Positions 29,601 to 37,274 of a stretch of 64,000 nucleotides of DNA are shown piece by piece. The translations under genes were made by a program, and so were the position numbers. The notes beneath the pieces are model-generated. The model was not told the origin of the DNA. It was given only the letters and a program-made list of their open reading frames with translations, and searched no databases. The stretch is from Aestuariivita sp. (GTDB lineage: Bacteria > Pseudomonadota > Alphaproteobacteria > Rhodobacterales > Rhodobacteraceae), in the NCBI GenBank assembly GCA_026709985.1, contig JAPORY010000054.1, forward strand, positions 1 through 64,000, given 5' to 3'. The first letter of the stretch is position 1, and every line of letters begins with the position of its first letter.

Positions 29601-29942
29601 GTGATGACGCCAATGTTTGAGGAGTCTGGCGGTGGCAGGCGTTACTTTCCAATCTTTTTCAGGTAGCATGCGCCACTTGCCTACAGCAGTACGAAGGTCA
29701 TAAATTAAAGCGGCAGTTCGCCGCTTTAGGTTTTCAACTGGCAATACTTGGCTGATGTCATCAGAGGCATTATGCTGAGACTTCGCCCTACTTTTGCGCG
29801 GTGCAGGAATAGGTGTTTCGAAGCGAACTCTCCTCCTCCCTTCTCTTATGACATTTGTCGGCTGTCCAGACTCATCTAGTTCCCAATAGTGTGTCGGAAG
29901 CTCATACGGAGAATTCAAAATTGGCGATTGGTGAAAATCCAT
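26634..29942 (-). CDS. Type III-like Res helicase-nuclease fused to MntA-type nucleotidyltransferase
   Basis: A 1102-residue protein. The N-terminal part is a DEAD-like translocase with LATGAGKTT (about residue 168) and NDEAHHCY (about 307). A PD-(D/E)XK nuclease site follows (IPDFLVDLDYG ... VVAEVKG, about 918-945). This is the usual type III Res plan, and the Res homology seems to end near residue 1000. Residues ~1009-1102 form an MNT domain with GSX10DXD intact (GS 1036-1037, DID 1048-1050) and a third Asp in GRRVDLV (about 1080). A free MntA would start at about SKDEAIELL; here the preceding codon is ATT where ATG might be expected, so the fusion may have arisen by loss of a stop and start. 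No frameshift is visible across the join. Confidence 0.87.
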   Translation of the reverse strand: MDFHQSPILNSPYELPTHYWELDESGQPTNVIREGRRRVRFETPIPAPRKSRAKSQHNASDDISQVLPVENLKRRTAALIYDLRTAVGKWRMLPEKDWKVTPATARLLKHWRHHKFTSIRPFFCQVEAAEIIIWLTEVAPNSGKAGRRFLNEIKEANEQAGHGLNRLALKLATGAGKTTVMAMLIAWQTINAARMPTSERFTRGFLIVTPGITIRDRLRVLLPRDPDSYYQKRELVPRDMLRDLDQAKIVITNYHAFKRRQTLDVSASGRSLLQGRGPEIDREESEGQMLARVCRGLLSMNHVLVFNDEAHHCYREKPGENQEKRLVGDNRKEAKQNKEAARVWISGLEALCRKGNLRRVIDLSATPFFLQGSGYEEGTIFPWTVSDYSLMDAIEAGIVKLPRVPTADNITSSEVPMFRELWNHIGNRLPSGTQAMSALDPLSLPTELQTALEVLYGHYDKTFQLWEEQGIPTPPCFIVVCNNTATSKLVYDYIAGFHRQNELGDSTFVRGHLELFRNFDANGQPFPRQRTLLIDSRQLESGDALNPKFREVAAEEIEHFRREIMARTGDRQKVDQIRDEDLLREVMNTVGQNGRLGGDVRCVVSVSMLSEGWDANNVTHVLGVRAFGTQLLCEQVIGRALRRQSYDLNENDLLNVEYADVFGIPFDFTAKPVRSTPIPPPKMFEVKTLAPERDRSAMRFPRVLGYRTQLADDHLDAEFSEDSRLELTPGLLGPTITHNEGIIGEGHDLTLEHLDNIRSQKLLYYLTERLLYRHWGKRSGQSELHLFGQLKRITGQWLRDCVTYRGKTREAQLMIPAIADLACGKIIAAITRSAASCNSVQVLLDPYCGEGSTYDVNFWTSKPRYRAGERCHLNYALLDSNWEGEFCRVLDSHPKVIRWVKNHNLGFEVPYTVGSSRHMYIPDFLVDLDYGLGDREPLHVVAEVKGFRGEDAKAKSDAMHTYWIPGVNNSSRGFGYWAFLELRDACEMHTELDRLARSKGNVPGREISKDEAIELLRDHKSTLLERHGVTNLALFGSMARGNASLGSDIDILVSIDSPSKFHAYFDALYYLEDLFGRRVDLVTWKAIRPEWRPSIEKEAIYV

Positions 29943-30040
29943 GGGGATGATGTCAGTTTATACAAGATGGCTTATTCGTCGCGCGGAAAATGAACATGCG
30001 ACTTTAGGATATTTGTGCACATCAAAAGTTACTACACCGA

Positions 30041-30274
30041 CTCAACAGAGAAACGCACCGCTCGGCTTCTTTTCGCTTCAGAATCTTATCTTACAGAGAG
30101 GTTGAAGTGAAACGCTGGTGAACGAGGATTGTTCGCGGAGTATTGAGATTTCAGCAGCGGCGGATAGTTCATGCGTGAGGTTTAGAGTAGGCTACTGCGA
30201 ATGGCAAGTGAACGGGAACTCACATCTTTCGGCCAAAATTGACGACAGTGGACTTGTTAAAGGGGTCTTACTGA
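30041..30274. repeat. Right copy of ~235-bp island repeat
   Basis: Same orientation partner of 21760-22000, lying between the res start and the 3' end of tolB. Spans 29943-30040 and 30275-30440 around it hold no gene. A short plus-strand frame inside (30118-30309) is not kept open in the other copy, so the repeat is not protein-coding. It may mark an ancestral element end or a duplicated stretch of the old tolB-pal spacer. Confidence 0.78.
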
Positions 30275-30440
30275 TGGCGCAAACCTGCCCGAAAGCGAAG
30301 TTCTTTTAAAATCTCTTGGGGTGGCGCAGTTGTGAACCGAAGTTGAGGGCGCAACATAGGGCACTGGGTTCGCATGCACCATGATCAAGGGTTGACGAAC
30401 TCACATGCCGAGTGTGACGGGGGTAATGATACTCTACCCT

Positions 30441-31769
30441 CTAGTTCCTTCCGGCCGACCACGAGGGGTCAGATGCTCCAAAGGGGGTCGGAACGCTCTT
30501 CAAATTTCGCCCACTGATATCGACCGAGTAGAGAGAAGCTCGACTTTGCGCACCGCGGGTCTCACGGGCAAACATGATCACGCGACCATTCGACGACCAA
30601 GTTGGGCTCTCATCAAGAAATGAAGCTGTGAGCAAACGTTCCCGAGAACCGTCTATACGCATAACGCCGATATGAAAGCGTCCCCGATTCTGCTTTGTAA
30701 ACGCAATTAAGTCGCCTCGCGGCGACCATACTGGCGTCCCATACTGCCCTTGTCCAAAGCTAATTCTCTGGGCAGGACCCCCGTTTGCTGGCATCAAATA
30801 CAGTTGTTGACGCCCCGACCGATCGCTCTCGAATACAATCTGTTGACCATCTGGAGAATAGCTGGGAGCCGTTTCAATTGACGGTTCGCGTGTAAGGCGG
30901 CGGGTGGTGCTAGTCGCGAGATCAAGGGTGTAGATATCGGTGTTGCCTCCGCGCTCCAAAGAGTAGACCACTGTATTACCATCAGCAGCGAAACGGGGTG
31001 AGAAACTCATGGTGCCGACTGACTCCTCAAGTACCCGCGTGGCGCCTGAGGCAATTGTGAGTTCGTGAATTCGCGGACTTCCCGTTCGAAAGGAAGTGAA
31101 AAGGACACGTCGGCCATCTGGCGAAAATCTTGGAACCAGAACAAGTTCGTCTTCAGGAGTTAAATATTGAACATTCGCCCCGTCATAATCCATGATGGCA
31201 AGCCGCTTTTGGCGATCGTTTTTTGGTCCTGACTCAGAAACAAAAACGACGCGGCTATCAAAATAGCCATCTTCGCCAGTGATGCGCGAGTAGACGGTAT
31301 CGGCAACTTTGTGCGCGATACGCCGCCATCGATCCATTGAACCGCTGAATTGTAATCCACCACCAAGTTCGGCACTGGCAAAAACGTCAAACAAACGGAA
31401 TTGCACCGTTAGTTGGTCTCCTTGAACGCTAACCGAACCAGAAATCAAAGCTTGGGCATTGATCGCCTTCCAGTCAGCAAATTGGATCGGCGCAGAAAAA
31501 TCGGTAACTGTGCTGATAAAGGCCGTCTCGGGAATTGAACGAAATAAACCCGTTCCAACCAAGTCAGCGATGATCACATCGCGCAAATTCGCGGCAACGT
31601 CTGATGCGGCGGAACTGCTTGTTGCAAACTGTACCGCCGCAAAGGGCAACGGCTCAATAACGCCTTCGGTGATCTCAATTCGCAGCGGCGACGATTGGGC
31701 AACAGCGATGCTGGAGCCATTTATTGTCAACAACATAACGATTAGGATTTGTGCAACCAACCTGCTCAT
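30441..31769 (-). CDS. tolB: Tol-Pal system beta-propeller protein TolB
   Basis: Periplasmic 442-residue protein linking TolA/Pal during envelope constriction. It has a signal peptide ([19 protein letters not shown]), an N-terminal TolB domain (about 25-170), then WD40-like beta-propeller repeats with [37 protein letters not shown]. The C-terminus [11 protein letters not shown] is intact. The start overlaps tolA by four bases. The 3' side is now the right edge of the restriction island instead of pal. Confidence 0.94.
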   Translation of the reverse strand: MSRLVAQILIVMLLTINGSSIAVAQSSPLRIEITEGVIEPLPFAAVQFATSSSAASDVAANLRDVIIADLVGTGLFRSIPETAFISTVTDFSAPIQFADWKAINAQALISGSVSVQGDQLTVQFRLFDVFASAELGGGLQFSGSMDRWRRIAHKVADTVYSRITGEDGYFDSRVVFVSESGPKNDRQKRLAIMDYDGANVQYLTPEDELVLVPRFSPDGRRVLFTSFRTGSPRIHELTIASGATRVLEESVGTMSFSPRFAADGNTVVYSLERGGNTDIYTLDLATSTTRRLTREPSIETAPSYSPDGQQIVFESDRSGRQQLYLMPANGGPAQRISFGQGQYGTPVWSPRGDLIAFTKQNRGRFHIGVMRIDGSRERLLTASFLDESPTWSSNGRVIMFARETRGAQSRASLYSVDISGRNLKSVPTPFGASDPSWSAGRN

Positions 31770-32920
31770 CGGATACTCATATATTCGGGATTAAACGTCA
31801 TTTCTATATTTCGCCAGTGTTCAAATTTTTCAATCGGCAAGTTAAAGCCGCGAGTGCCACATCTGATGATTGCCCGACGTGCGGCTTCAAAAGACTGCCT
31901 CGCTGCAGATTCTGGACCGCCCGAATAAGATAGTAAACGAATCTCAGAAATCACGGGGAGCGCATCTTCAGACATTGTGACCGCAACAACAACAGAGGTT
32001 TGCAATGCTTCGGTCGACAGCGATCCAACATTCCAGCAATTTGACACAGCTAAGGTTAGGGCTTCTTTTTCTCCGCTTGTAAGTTGCAAAGCTGATGTCG
32101 ACAAGGGTTGAGATTGTGGTTGATCAATTGGGATGTCTTGCAAAGCCTCAGCGATGGCGGTCGCAATCTGGAGATCATTTATTCGTGCTGGTTCTTCGGT
32201 CTCCTCACGGGATGGATCTGGTGTCGGCGCTTGGGTCGGTGGTCGTGGCGATGGTCGGGCCGGTGGCGCAATTGATTGCTCGACACGATTGTCGGTCCGA
32301 CTTACCTCAGCCTCGGTGACGATTTGCCGCGTTGCCTCTTCTAACGCGCGCGCTTGCTGCGCTGGTTGATCTGCGGGTGCGCCTTCACCGTCAACGGAAA
32401 TGGCAGGCTGTTCAAAAACGTCAGTTTCAGCGTCGGATGGTGGTTTTTCGCTTACAGTAGGGGCAACGCGGTCAGCAGCAACTGACTCAGCATCTGTTGA
32501 CTGCGGTGGTTCTTCCGGAATTGCGGTGGGTGGAACCATCGGTTCGGTATCAATCACTAGATCATTTTCGATGGGCTCGGGCGGTTGCGGGGCGATCTGG
32601 GGCACTTCTTCAGGGACGGGATTATCGTGTTCGGTCGGAAGCGGTGGCGCCAACACAGGTTCTGAGTTCGAACTCAAATCTCCGTTCAGAAGTTCAGGAA
32701 GAATGGCTGCGGTTACAGGTGGAGGCTCGATTTCGGCATCGTCTGCAGCCTCATCCGATTCGGTCTCGTCAGTCAACAAAGTCTGAAACTGATCAACAGA
32801 GAGAACAGTAACACTCTGCACGACCGGAGGTTCTGAGCGGGACTCAAAGGTACCGTTAAACAAAACCCAACCGAGCAACAGCAGATGGGCTGTTCCAGAA
32901 ATATAAATTCCAGATTTCAA
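31766..32920 (-). CDS. tolA: TolA-like TonB-family envelope protein
   Basis: A 384-residue inner-membrane protein with a single N-terminal helix ([20 protein letters not shown]), a long Pro/Glu/Ala-rich periplasmic spacer (about 60-270), and a C-terminal TolA/TonB domain with [12 protein letters not shown]. It transmits energy from TolQR to TolB/Pal. It starts 6 bases after tolR and overlaps tolB by four bases. The low-complexity middle is the reason for several long spurious reading frames on the other strand. Confidence 0.88.
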   Translation of the reverse strand: MKSGIYISGTAHLLLLGWVLFNGTFESRSEPPVVQSVTVLSVDQFQTLLTDETESDEAADDAEIEPPPVTAAILPELLNGDLSSNSEPVLAPPLPTEHDNPVPEEVPQIAPQPPEPIENDLVIDTEPMVPPTAIPEEPPQSTDAESVAADRVAPTVSEKPPSDAETDVFEQPAISVDGEGAPADQPAQQARALEEATRQIVTEAEVSRTDNRVEQSIAPPARPSPRPPTQAPTPDPSREETEEPARINDLQIATAIAEALQDIPIDQPQSQPLSTSALQLTSGEKEALTLAVSNCWNVGSLSTEALQTSVVVAVTMSEDALPVISEIRLLSYSGGPESAARQSFEAARRAIIRCGTRGFNLPIEKFEHWRNIEMTFNPEYMSIR

Positions 32921-32926
32921 CGCGAA

Positions 32927-33394
32927 TTACTCCGCAGGATTGTCGAGGCGGGGTCCTCCTGTGTCTGTAACGAGCCCGATATTTGGGAACCCACTTGCAT
33001 TTAGGGCTCCCATAACTTCCATCACCGCCTCATAGGCAACAGCGCCATCAGCCCGCAGGTAAACTCGATCAGATGAACGTTCAGCGGCGATCGAACGCAA
33101 TCGCGTGACGAGTTGCTCGCGTGGGACCTCCGTGGTTTGAATTTGCACTTTGCCGTCGCGGGACAAAGTCACTGTCAGGGGCTCTTCCTTCTCGGTTGGT
33201 AGCGCGTTTGCGGCCGTTTGCGGGAGATTAACTGGTACTCCGACAGTTAGGAGCGGGGCGGTAACCATAAAGATTATCAACAGCACCATCATAACATCGA
33301 CAAAAGGGGTAACGTTGATTTCTGCCATTGGTCGAGTGCGACGGCGTTTCGAGCGACGGTGACCTGCCGGTTGATGAAGTTGCCCGCTTCCCAT
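32927..33394 (-). CDS. tolR: Tol-Pal system protein TolR
   Basis: ExbD/TolR family, 155 residues. It has a cytoplasmic Arg-rich start (RRSKRRRTRPMAEINVTPFVDVMM), a single membrane helix with the proton-path aspartate in PFVDVMMVLLIIFMVTAPLL, and a periplasmic domain ending near NASGFPNIGLVTDTGG. It forms the motor with TolQ, whose stop lies 3 bases upstream. Confidence 0.93.
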   Translation of the reverse strand: MGSGQLHQPAGHRRSKRRRTRPMAEINVTPFVDVMMVLLIIFMVTAPLLTVGVPVNLPQTAANALPTEKEEPLTVTLSRDGKVQIQTTEVPREQLVTRLRSIAAERSSDRVYLRADGAVAYEAVMEVMGALNASGFPNIGLVTDTGGPRLDNPAE

Positions 33395-33397
33395 CGT

Positions 33398-34093
33398 TTA
33401 GCGCTCGAGTTGGCGCGAAAGAATAGTCATGAATTCGTCGGCAAACGCTTGGTACCCGGCGACAATACGATCACTGTCCGACGAAAGTTTATTATAAAAA
33501 ATCACCGCTGGAATCGCTGCCAACAAGCCTAACCCCGTCGCCATGAGTGCTTCCGCGATGCCGGGCGCGACCACCGCCAAATTCGTGTCTTGCTGTTCAG
33601 CAATTTCGATGAAGGCGTTCATGATGCCCCAAACAGTCCCAAATAATCCAACAAAAGGCGCAGTGGAGCCCACGGTCGCGAGGATAGGTAGGCTTTTTTG
33701 CAGAGTTTCAGCTTCCCTTGCGATTGCAACATCCATTGAGCGCTCAATCCGTGCCTGTGCCCCAGCGATGAGTTCGCCGTTGTTACGATGTGAGCGCCGC
33801 CACTCAATCATTCCGGAGGCAAAAATCCGCTCTGAACGTCCACGTGGCTGGGCACCGATACCATTGAGGATTTGATCTAACGGCTGTCCCGACCAGAATA
33901 ATCCGTCAAAAGCATCCGCTTCCTTTCGGGCCTGCCGAAATGAAATTAGCTTATGTATGACGACAGCCCAAGCCCAAAACGATGCCAATATGAGGAGCAC
34001 CATGGTTAACTTTACGGTCAGAGTGGCGCGTGAAAACAACCCCCAGATTGAGAAATCCATACTTTGCGCTTGGGTGAGAATTTCAACTTCCAT
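33398..34093 (-). CDS. tolQ: Tol-Pal system protein TolQ
   Basis: MotA/TolQ/ExbB proton-channel family, 231 residues with three membrane helices (about 20-45, 130-155, 170-195). Characteristic segments are LPILATVGSTAPFVGLFGTV and APGIAEALMATGLGLLAAIPAV. It heads tolQ-tolR-tolA-tolB and follows ybgC by 46 bases. Confidence 0.94.
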   Translation of the reverse strand: MEVEILTQAQSMDFSIWGLFSRATLTVKLTMVLLILASFWAWAVVIHKLISFRQARKEADAFDGLFWSGQPLDQILNGIGAQPRGRSERIFASGMIEWRRSHRNNGELIAGAQARIERSMDVAIAREAETLQKSLPILATVGSTAPFVGLFGTVWGIMNAFIEIAEQQDTNLAVVAPGIAEALMATGLGLLAAIPAVIFYNKLSSDSDRIVAGYQAFADEFMTILSRQLER

Positions 34094-34139
34094 GTTTGTG
34101 CTCGCGGTTTCTATTTTGTCGTCATTACTTGGTTTCGGG

Positions 34140-34544
34140 TCATTTACCTAAGCCAACATTGGACACGGCCATCGCTTTAGTGAATCGGGTCAGCCGTCCA
34201 GCTGTTGTCATACAAATGGCAGTTACAGTGGCTTTGAACAAGCGGTTGTCTTGCTGAAAAATTTCTTGTTCAAATCGCCAGCGAACTGGTGTGGGCTGAT
34301 CATGCGTCGTCCGCACCGTAAGTTCGTCTCCTAATCGGGCGGAACCAAGGTAGTCGGCTTCAATGCGTCGTACGGCAAAAACAAGATCGGCCTTTCGCAT
34401 GGCGTTTTGGTCAAAACCCAACTCCCGCACAATTTGCGATCGAGCGCGTTCAATATAGCGCAGGTAATTGGCGTAATAGACTATTCCCGCCATGTCGGTA
34501 TCTTCGTAATAGACGGTAACAGGAAAGTGGTGGGCAGTCGACAT
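34140..34544 (-). CDS. ybgC: Acyl-CoA thioesterase YbgC
   Basis: Hot-dog-fold 4-hydroxybenzoyl-CoA thioesterase family, 134 residues, often the first gene of tol-pal clusters. The active-site motif YYEDTDMAGIVYYANYLRY carries the catalytic aspartate. The following RARSQIVRELGFDQ is typical. The 245 bases between it and ruvB hold no gene. Confidence 0.92.
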   Translation of the reverse strand: MSTAHHFPVTVYYEDTDMAGIVYYANYLRYIERARSQIVRELGFDQNAMRKADLVFAVRRIEADYLGSARLGDELTVRTTHDQPTPVRWRFEQEIFQQDNRLFKATVTAICMTTAGRLTRFTKAMAVSNVGLGK

Positions 34545-34789
34545 GAAAGGAATCTGTTAGATTGGCTGGCTGCTACCAACGCAGTTTTCAGGCATAGGCA
34601 CCAGCAGTTAAGTAAGAAAGCAAATTTCTGGTGAAGATCAACCCGCTTTTGGTCCAATAAATCATTGGTAAGAACACATTCATCGCATTCGATGCAACTT
34701 TCCACACGCTTCTTGGTGCTCTAATTCCCTTTATCGTCGAAAAGGAACGAGCGATTTATCAATCCAAACTTTGGCCGACTGCTGGTCTT

Positions 34790-35812
34790 CTAATCAAACA
34801 AACTAGATTGACTTGGTGGCGCCGATAGCCCGAGATGTTCCCATGCCTTTCGCGCCAAAGTTCGCCCGCGAGGGGTGCGTTGGATCAGTCCTTGCTGCAG
34901 GAGGAAAGGCTCAATGACTTCTTCGATGGCATCGCGTTGCTCGCTGAGAGCCGCTGAGAGGGTTTCGATTCCAACCGGGCCGCCGGAATAGCTTTCCGCT
35001 ATGAGTTGCAGATATCGACGATCAGCACCATCTAGTCCTAATTGATCAACCCCTAAGCGTGTCAAAGCCGCATCCGCAAGTATTCGTGTTATGCTGCCAT
35101 CGCCTTCAACTTCGGCGAAATCGATAACCCGCCGAAGCAAGCGTCCGGCGATACGGGGGGTTCCTCTTGCCCGTTGCGCGATTTCGCGCGTTCCGTCTGA
35201 CTCCGCTTCTGCGCCTAGTTTCTTGGCATTGCGGGTCAAGATTTCATGGAGTTCTTCGACCTCATAGAACTGTAGGCGAATTTGAATACCGAATCGATCT
35301 CGGAGTGGGGTTGTCAGCAGTCCCAATCTTGTCGTTGCTCCGATCAACGTGAAGGGCTGGAGATCAATTCGCAATGTTCTCGCAGCTGGACCGGCACCGA
35401 TTACCAAGTCTAGTTCGAAGTCTTCGAGCGCGGGATATAGAATTTCCTCGACTGCGGGGTTGAGTCGATGAATTTCATCAATAAACAGTACATCTTGTGC
35501 TTCAAGATTAGTGAGAATGGCGGCGAGGTCACCGGCTTTCGCGAGTACTGGCCCCGAGGTCATGCGGAAGTTGACACCGAGTTCGCGGGTTATGATTTGT
35601 GCGAGTGTTGTCTTTCCCAATCCTGGCGGACCAAAGAATAACGTGTGATCCATCGCTTCGTGGCGTTGACGAGCGGCTTGGATAAATACTTGCAAGTTTG
35701 CTCGTGCCTCTGATTGACCAATAAAATCGGCGAGCAATTGCGGTCGCAATGCACGATCAAGTTCCTCTGGAGAGGCTTCAGAATTAATTTCTGGGATGCG
35801 GTCTGAGGTCAT
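34790..35812 (-). CDS. ruvB: Holliday junction branch-migration ATPase RuvB
   Basis: AAA+ hexameric motor of 340 residues acting with RuvA. Walker [15 protein letters not shown] (about 60-73), Walker B FIDEIHR, sensor [18 protein letters not shown], and a C-terminal winged helix with [21 protein letters not shown] are all present. It lies 7 bases after ruvA in the ruvC-ruvA-ruvB operon. Confidence 0.96.
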   Translation of the reverse strand: MTSDRIPEINSEASPEELDRALRPQLLADFIGQSEARANLQVFIQAARQRHEAMDHTLFFGPPGLGKTTLAQIITRELGVNFRMTSGPVLAKAGDLAAILTNLEAQDVLFIDEIHRLNPAVEEILYPALEDFELDLVIGAGPAARTLRIDLQPFTLIGATTRLGLLTTPLRDRFGIQIRLQFYEVEELHEILTRNAKKLGAEAESDGTREIAQRARGTPRIAGRLLRRVIDFAEVEGDGSITRILADAALTRLGVDQLGLDGADRRYLQLIAESYSGGPVGIETLSAALSEQRDAIEEVIEPFLLQQGLIQRTPRGRTLARKAWEHLGLSAPPSQSSLFD

Positions 35813-35819
35813 CTATCCA

Positions 35820-36479
35820 TCAGGACTTCGGTGCCAGTGTTTTTAGGGCGGCGCGGATAACCTCTGCTGTTGTCGGCTCTGCCTGTGCATCGAACGCTGC
35901 TGCAACGGCAGCGGCAGCTTCAACGGGTCCATAACCGAGATTCGCGAGTGCTGACAGTGCCTCTGACTGGGCTAGGTTTGACTTCGCTGCTTCTTGTGGC
36001 TTTTCGCGAACGGTTTCTGTTTCGCTGTCTGCCGGTGCGGATATTTCGATTGGCTCAGTTTCTGTCATTGCCATGATACTCGACGCTTTGCCTTTGAGAT
36101 CCATGACGACCCGTTGGGCAATTTTCGGGCCAACACCTTTCGCCGAGGCAATTGCGGCAGAATTTTCCATGGCAATCGCACGACCAACGCCATCGCCGCC
36201 CAAAGCACCGAGGATCGACATTGCCGCCTTCGAACCGATTCCTTGGACTGACATGAGTAATTGATGCCATTCGCGTTCTTGGCGGGACAGAAAACCGAAT
36301 AGTTGTAACAAATCCTCACGCACAAGAAGATTTGTGTGCAGTGCGACCGTAGAGCCAGTTTCGGGTAGTGCGCGCATTGTTCGTTCAGAAACGAACACTA
36401 AAAATCCGACTCCGCGTACATTGATCACGAGATGATCATCCTCCTTGCGGAATAAAATACCCTCAAGATAGCCGATCAT
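35820..36479 (-). CDS. ruvA: Holliday junction DNA helicase subunit RuvA
   Basis: A 219-residue tetrameric junction-binding protein. The start at 36479 gives the classical [20 protein letters not shown]. The helix-hairpin-helix region is seen in [17 protein letters not shown] and [19 protein letters not shown] variable linker precedes the C-terminal UBA-like domain III ([20 protein letters not shown]). The start overlaps the ruvC stop by four bases. Confidence 0.95.
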   Translation of the reverse strand: MIGYLEGILFRKEDDHLVINVRGVGFLVFVSERTMRALPETGSTVALHTNLLVREDLLQLFGFLSRQEREWHQLLMSVQGIGSKAAMSILGALGGDGVGRAIAMENSAAIASAKGVGPKIAQRVVMDLKGKASSIMAMTETEPIEISAPADSETETVREKPQEAAKSNLAQSEALSALANLGYGPVEAAAAVAAAFDAQAEPTTAEVIRAALKTLAPKS

Positions 36480-36973
36480 GAGTGCATAGCGTTTGATAGA
36501 GACTTGGTTGATTGCAGGTGGATAGCGTGACAAATTGCCACTGCAAGAGCATCTGCGGCATCTGGTCCGACGGGCTCAACCCCCTTCAACTGCATTTTGA
36601 CCATATGGTCAATTTGCTTTTTATCCGCATGGCCGACGCCGACCACCGTACGTTTGATGACGTTCGGGGCGTATTCGCCGACTTCAAGACCAAACTGGGC
36701 GGGTACGAGCATGGCAATACCGCGTGCTTGACCAAGTTTGAGTGTTGCCTTTGCATCTTTGCTGACAAATGTTTGCTCTACTGCTGCGGCTTGCGGACGA
36801 AATTCCTCTAACACCGCCGTAAATTGACAATGTAGTGTCAGCAAGCGCTCGGCAAGGGCTTTAGGTTGTGACTTGCAGTGCCCATTGGCGACATGCTTCA
36901 AGCGACTTCCATGCGTTTCGATTATTCCCCAGCCGAGAGTGCGTAGGCCGGGATCAACCCCTAAGACTCGCAT
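36476..36973 (-). CDS. ruvC: Holliday junction resolvase RuvC
   Basis: A 165-residue junction endonuclease. The acidic active-site residues can be placed in [12 protein letters not shown] (Asp), [19 protein letters not shown] (Glu) and [14 protein letters not shown] (Asp pair). I chose ATG 36973 because the protein then begins MRVLGVDPG as in the family; a longer frame to 37099 is not conserved-looking. YebC, its usual upstream neighbour, is absent; the TOTE gene diverges from here. Confidence 0.94.
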   Translation of the reverse strand: MRVLGVDPGLRTLGWGIIETHGSRLKHVANGHCKSQPKALAERLLTLHCQFTAVLEEFRPQAAAVEQTFVSKDAKATLKLGQARGIAMLVPAQFGLEVGEYAPNVIKRTVVGVGHADKKQIDHMVKMQLKGVEPVGPDAADALAVAICHAIHLQSTKSLSNAMHS

Positions 36974-37154
36974 AACATTCCTAACAGCCCATGGATATTT
37001 TCTTTGATACCGTAGCCCAACGATTTTTCCAAGTGCCTTTGATACCGGTAATTGCAGCTGCCAATGGCGACCTATCAGCGGATTGCAAAGCGGAAACAAC
37101 GGTAATCAATTTCAGAACTGTTTTGACTCACGTCACTGCTTGCGAAATATCTAA

Positions 37155-37232
37155 CCGAGCACTCGGCTCAGGGAACAATTTGGAAAGCTGATTTTGATGA
37201 TAACAAGAAGGTATAGATACTCGATTTATAAT
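37155..37232 (+). promoter_or_regulatory. Candidate promoter and small palindromes ahead of the TOTE gene
   Basis: A consensus TATAAT lies at 37227-37232, 43 bases before the TTG start, inside the small palindrome CGATT-TAT-AATCG. A CCGAG/CTCGG pair sits at 37155-37166. The -35 region is weak. An operator overlapping the -10 box would let the gene be kept silent until needed; that reading is inference. Confidence 0.35.
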
Positions 37233-37274
37233 CGCGTATTTTTCGCAATATCAGAGCGGAGTTCTGGGTGTTAA

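Noticed and set aside
21760..30274. 235-bp repeats considered as insertion-sequence copies
   Set aside because: No transposase frame, no terminal inverted repeats and no target duplication visible; a duplication or recombination origin fits better.
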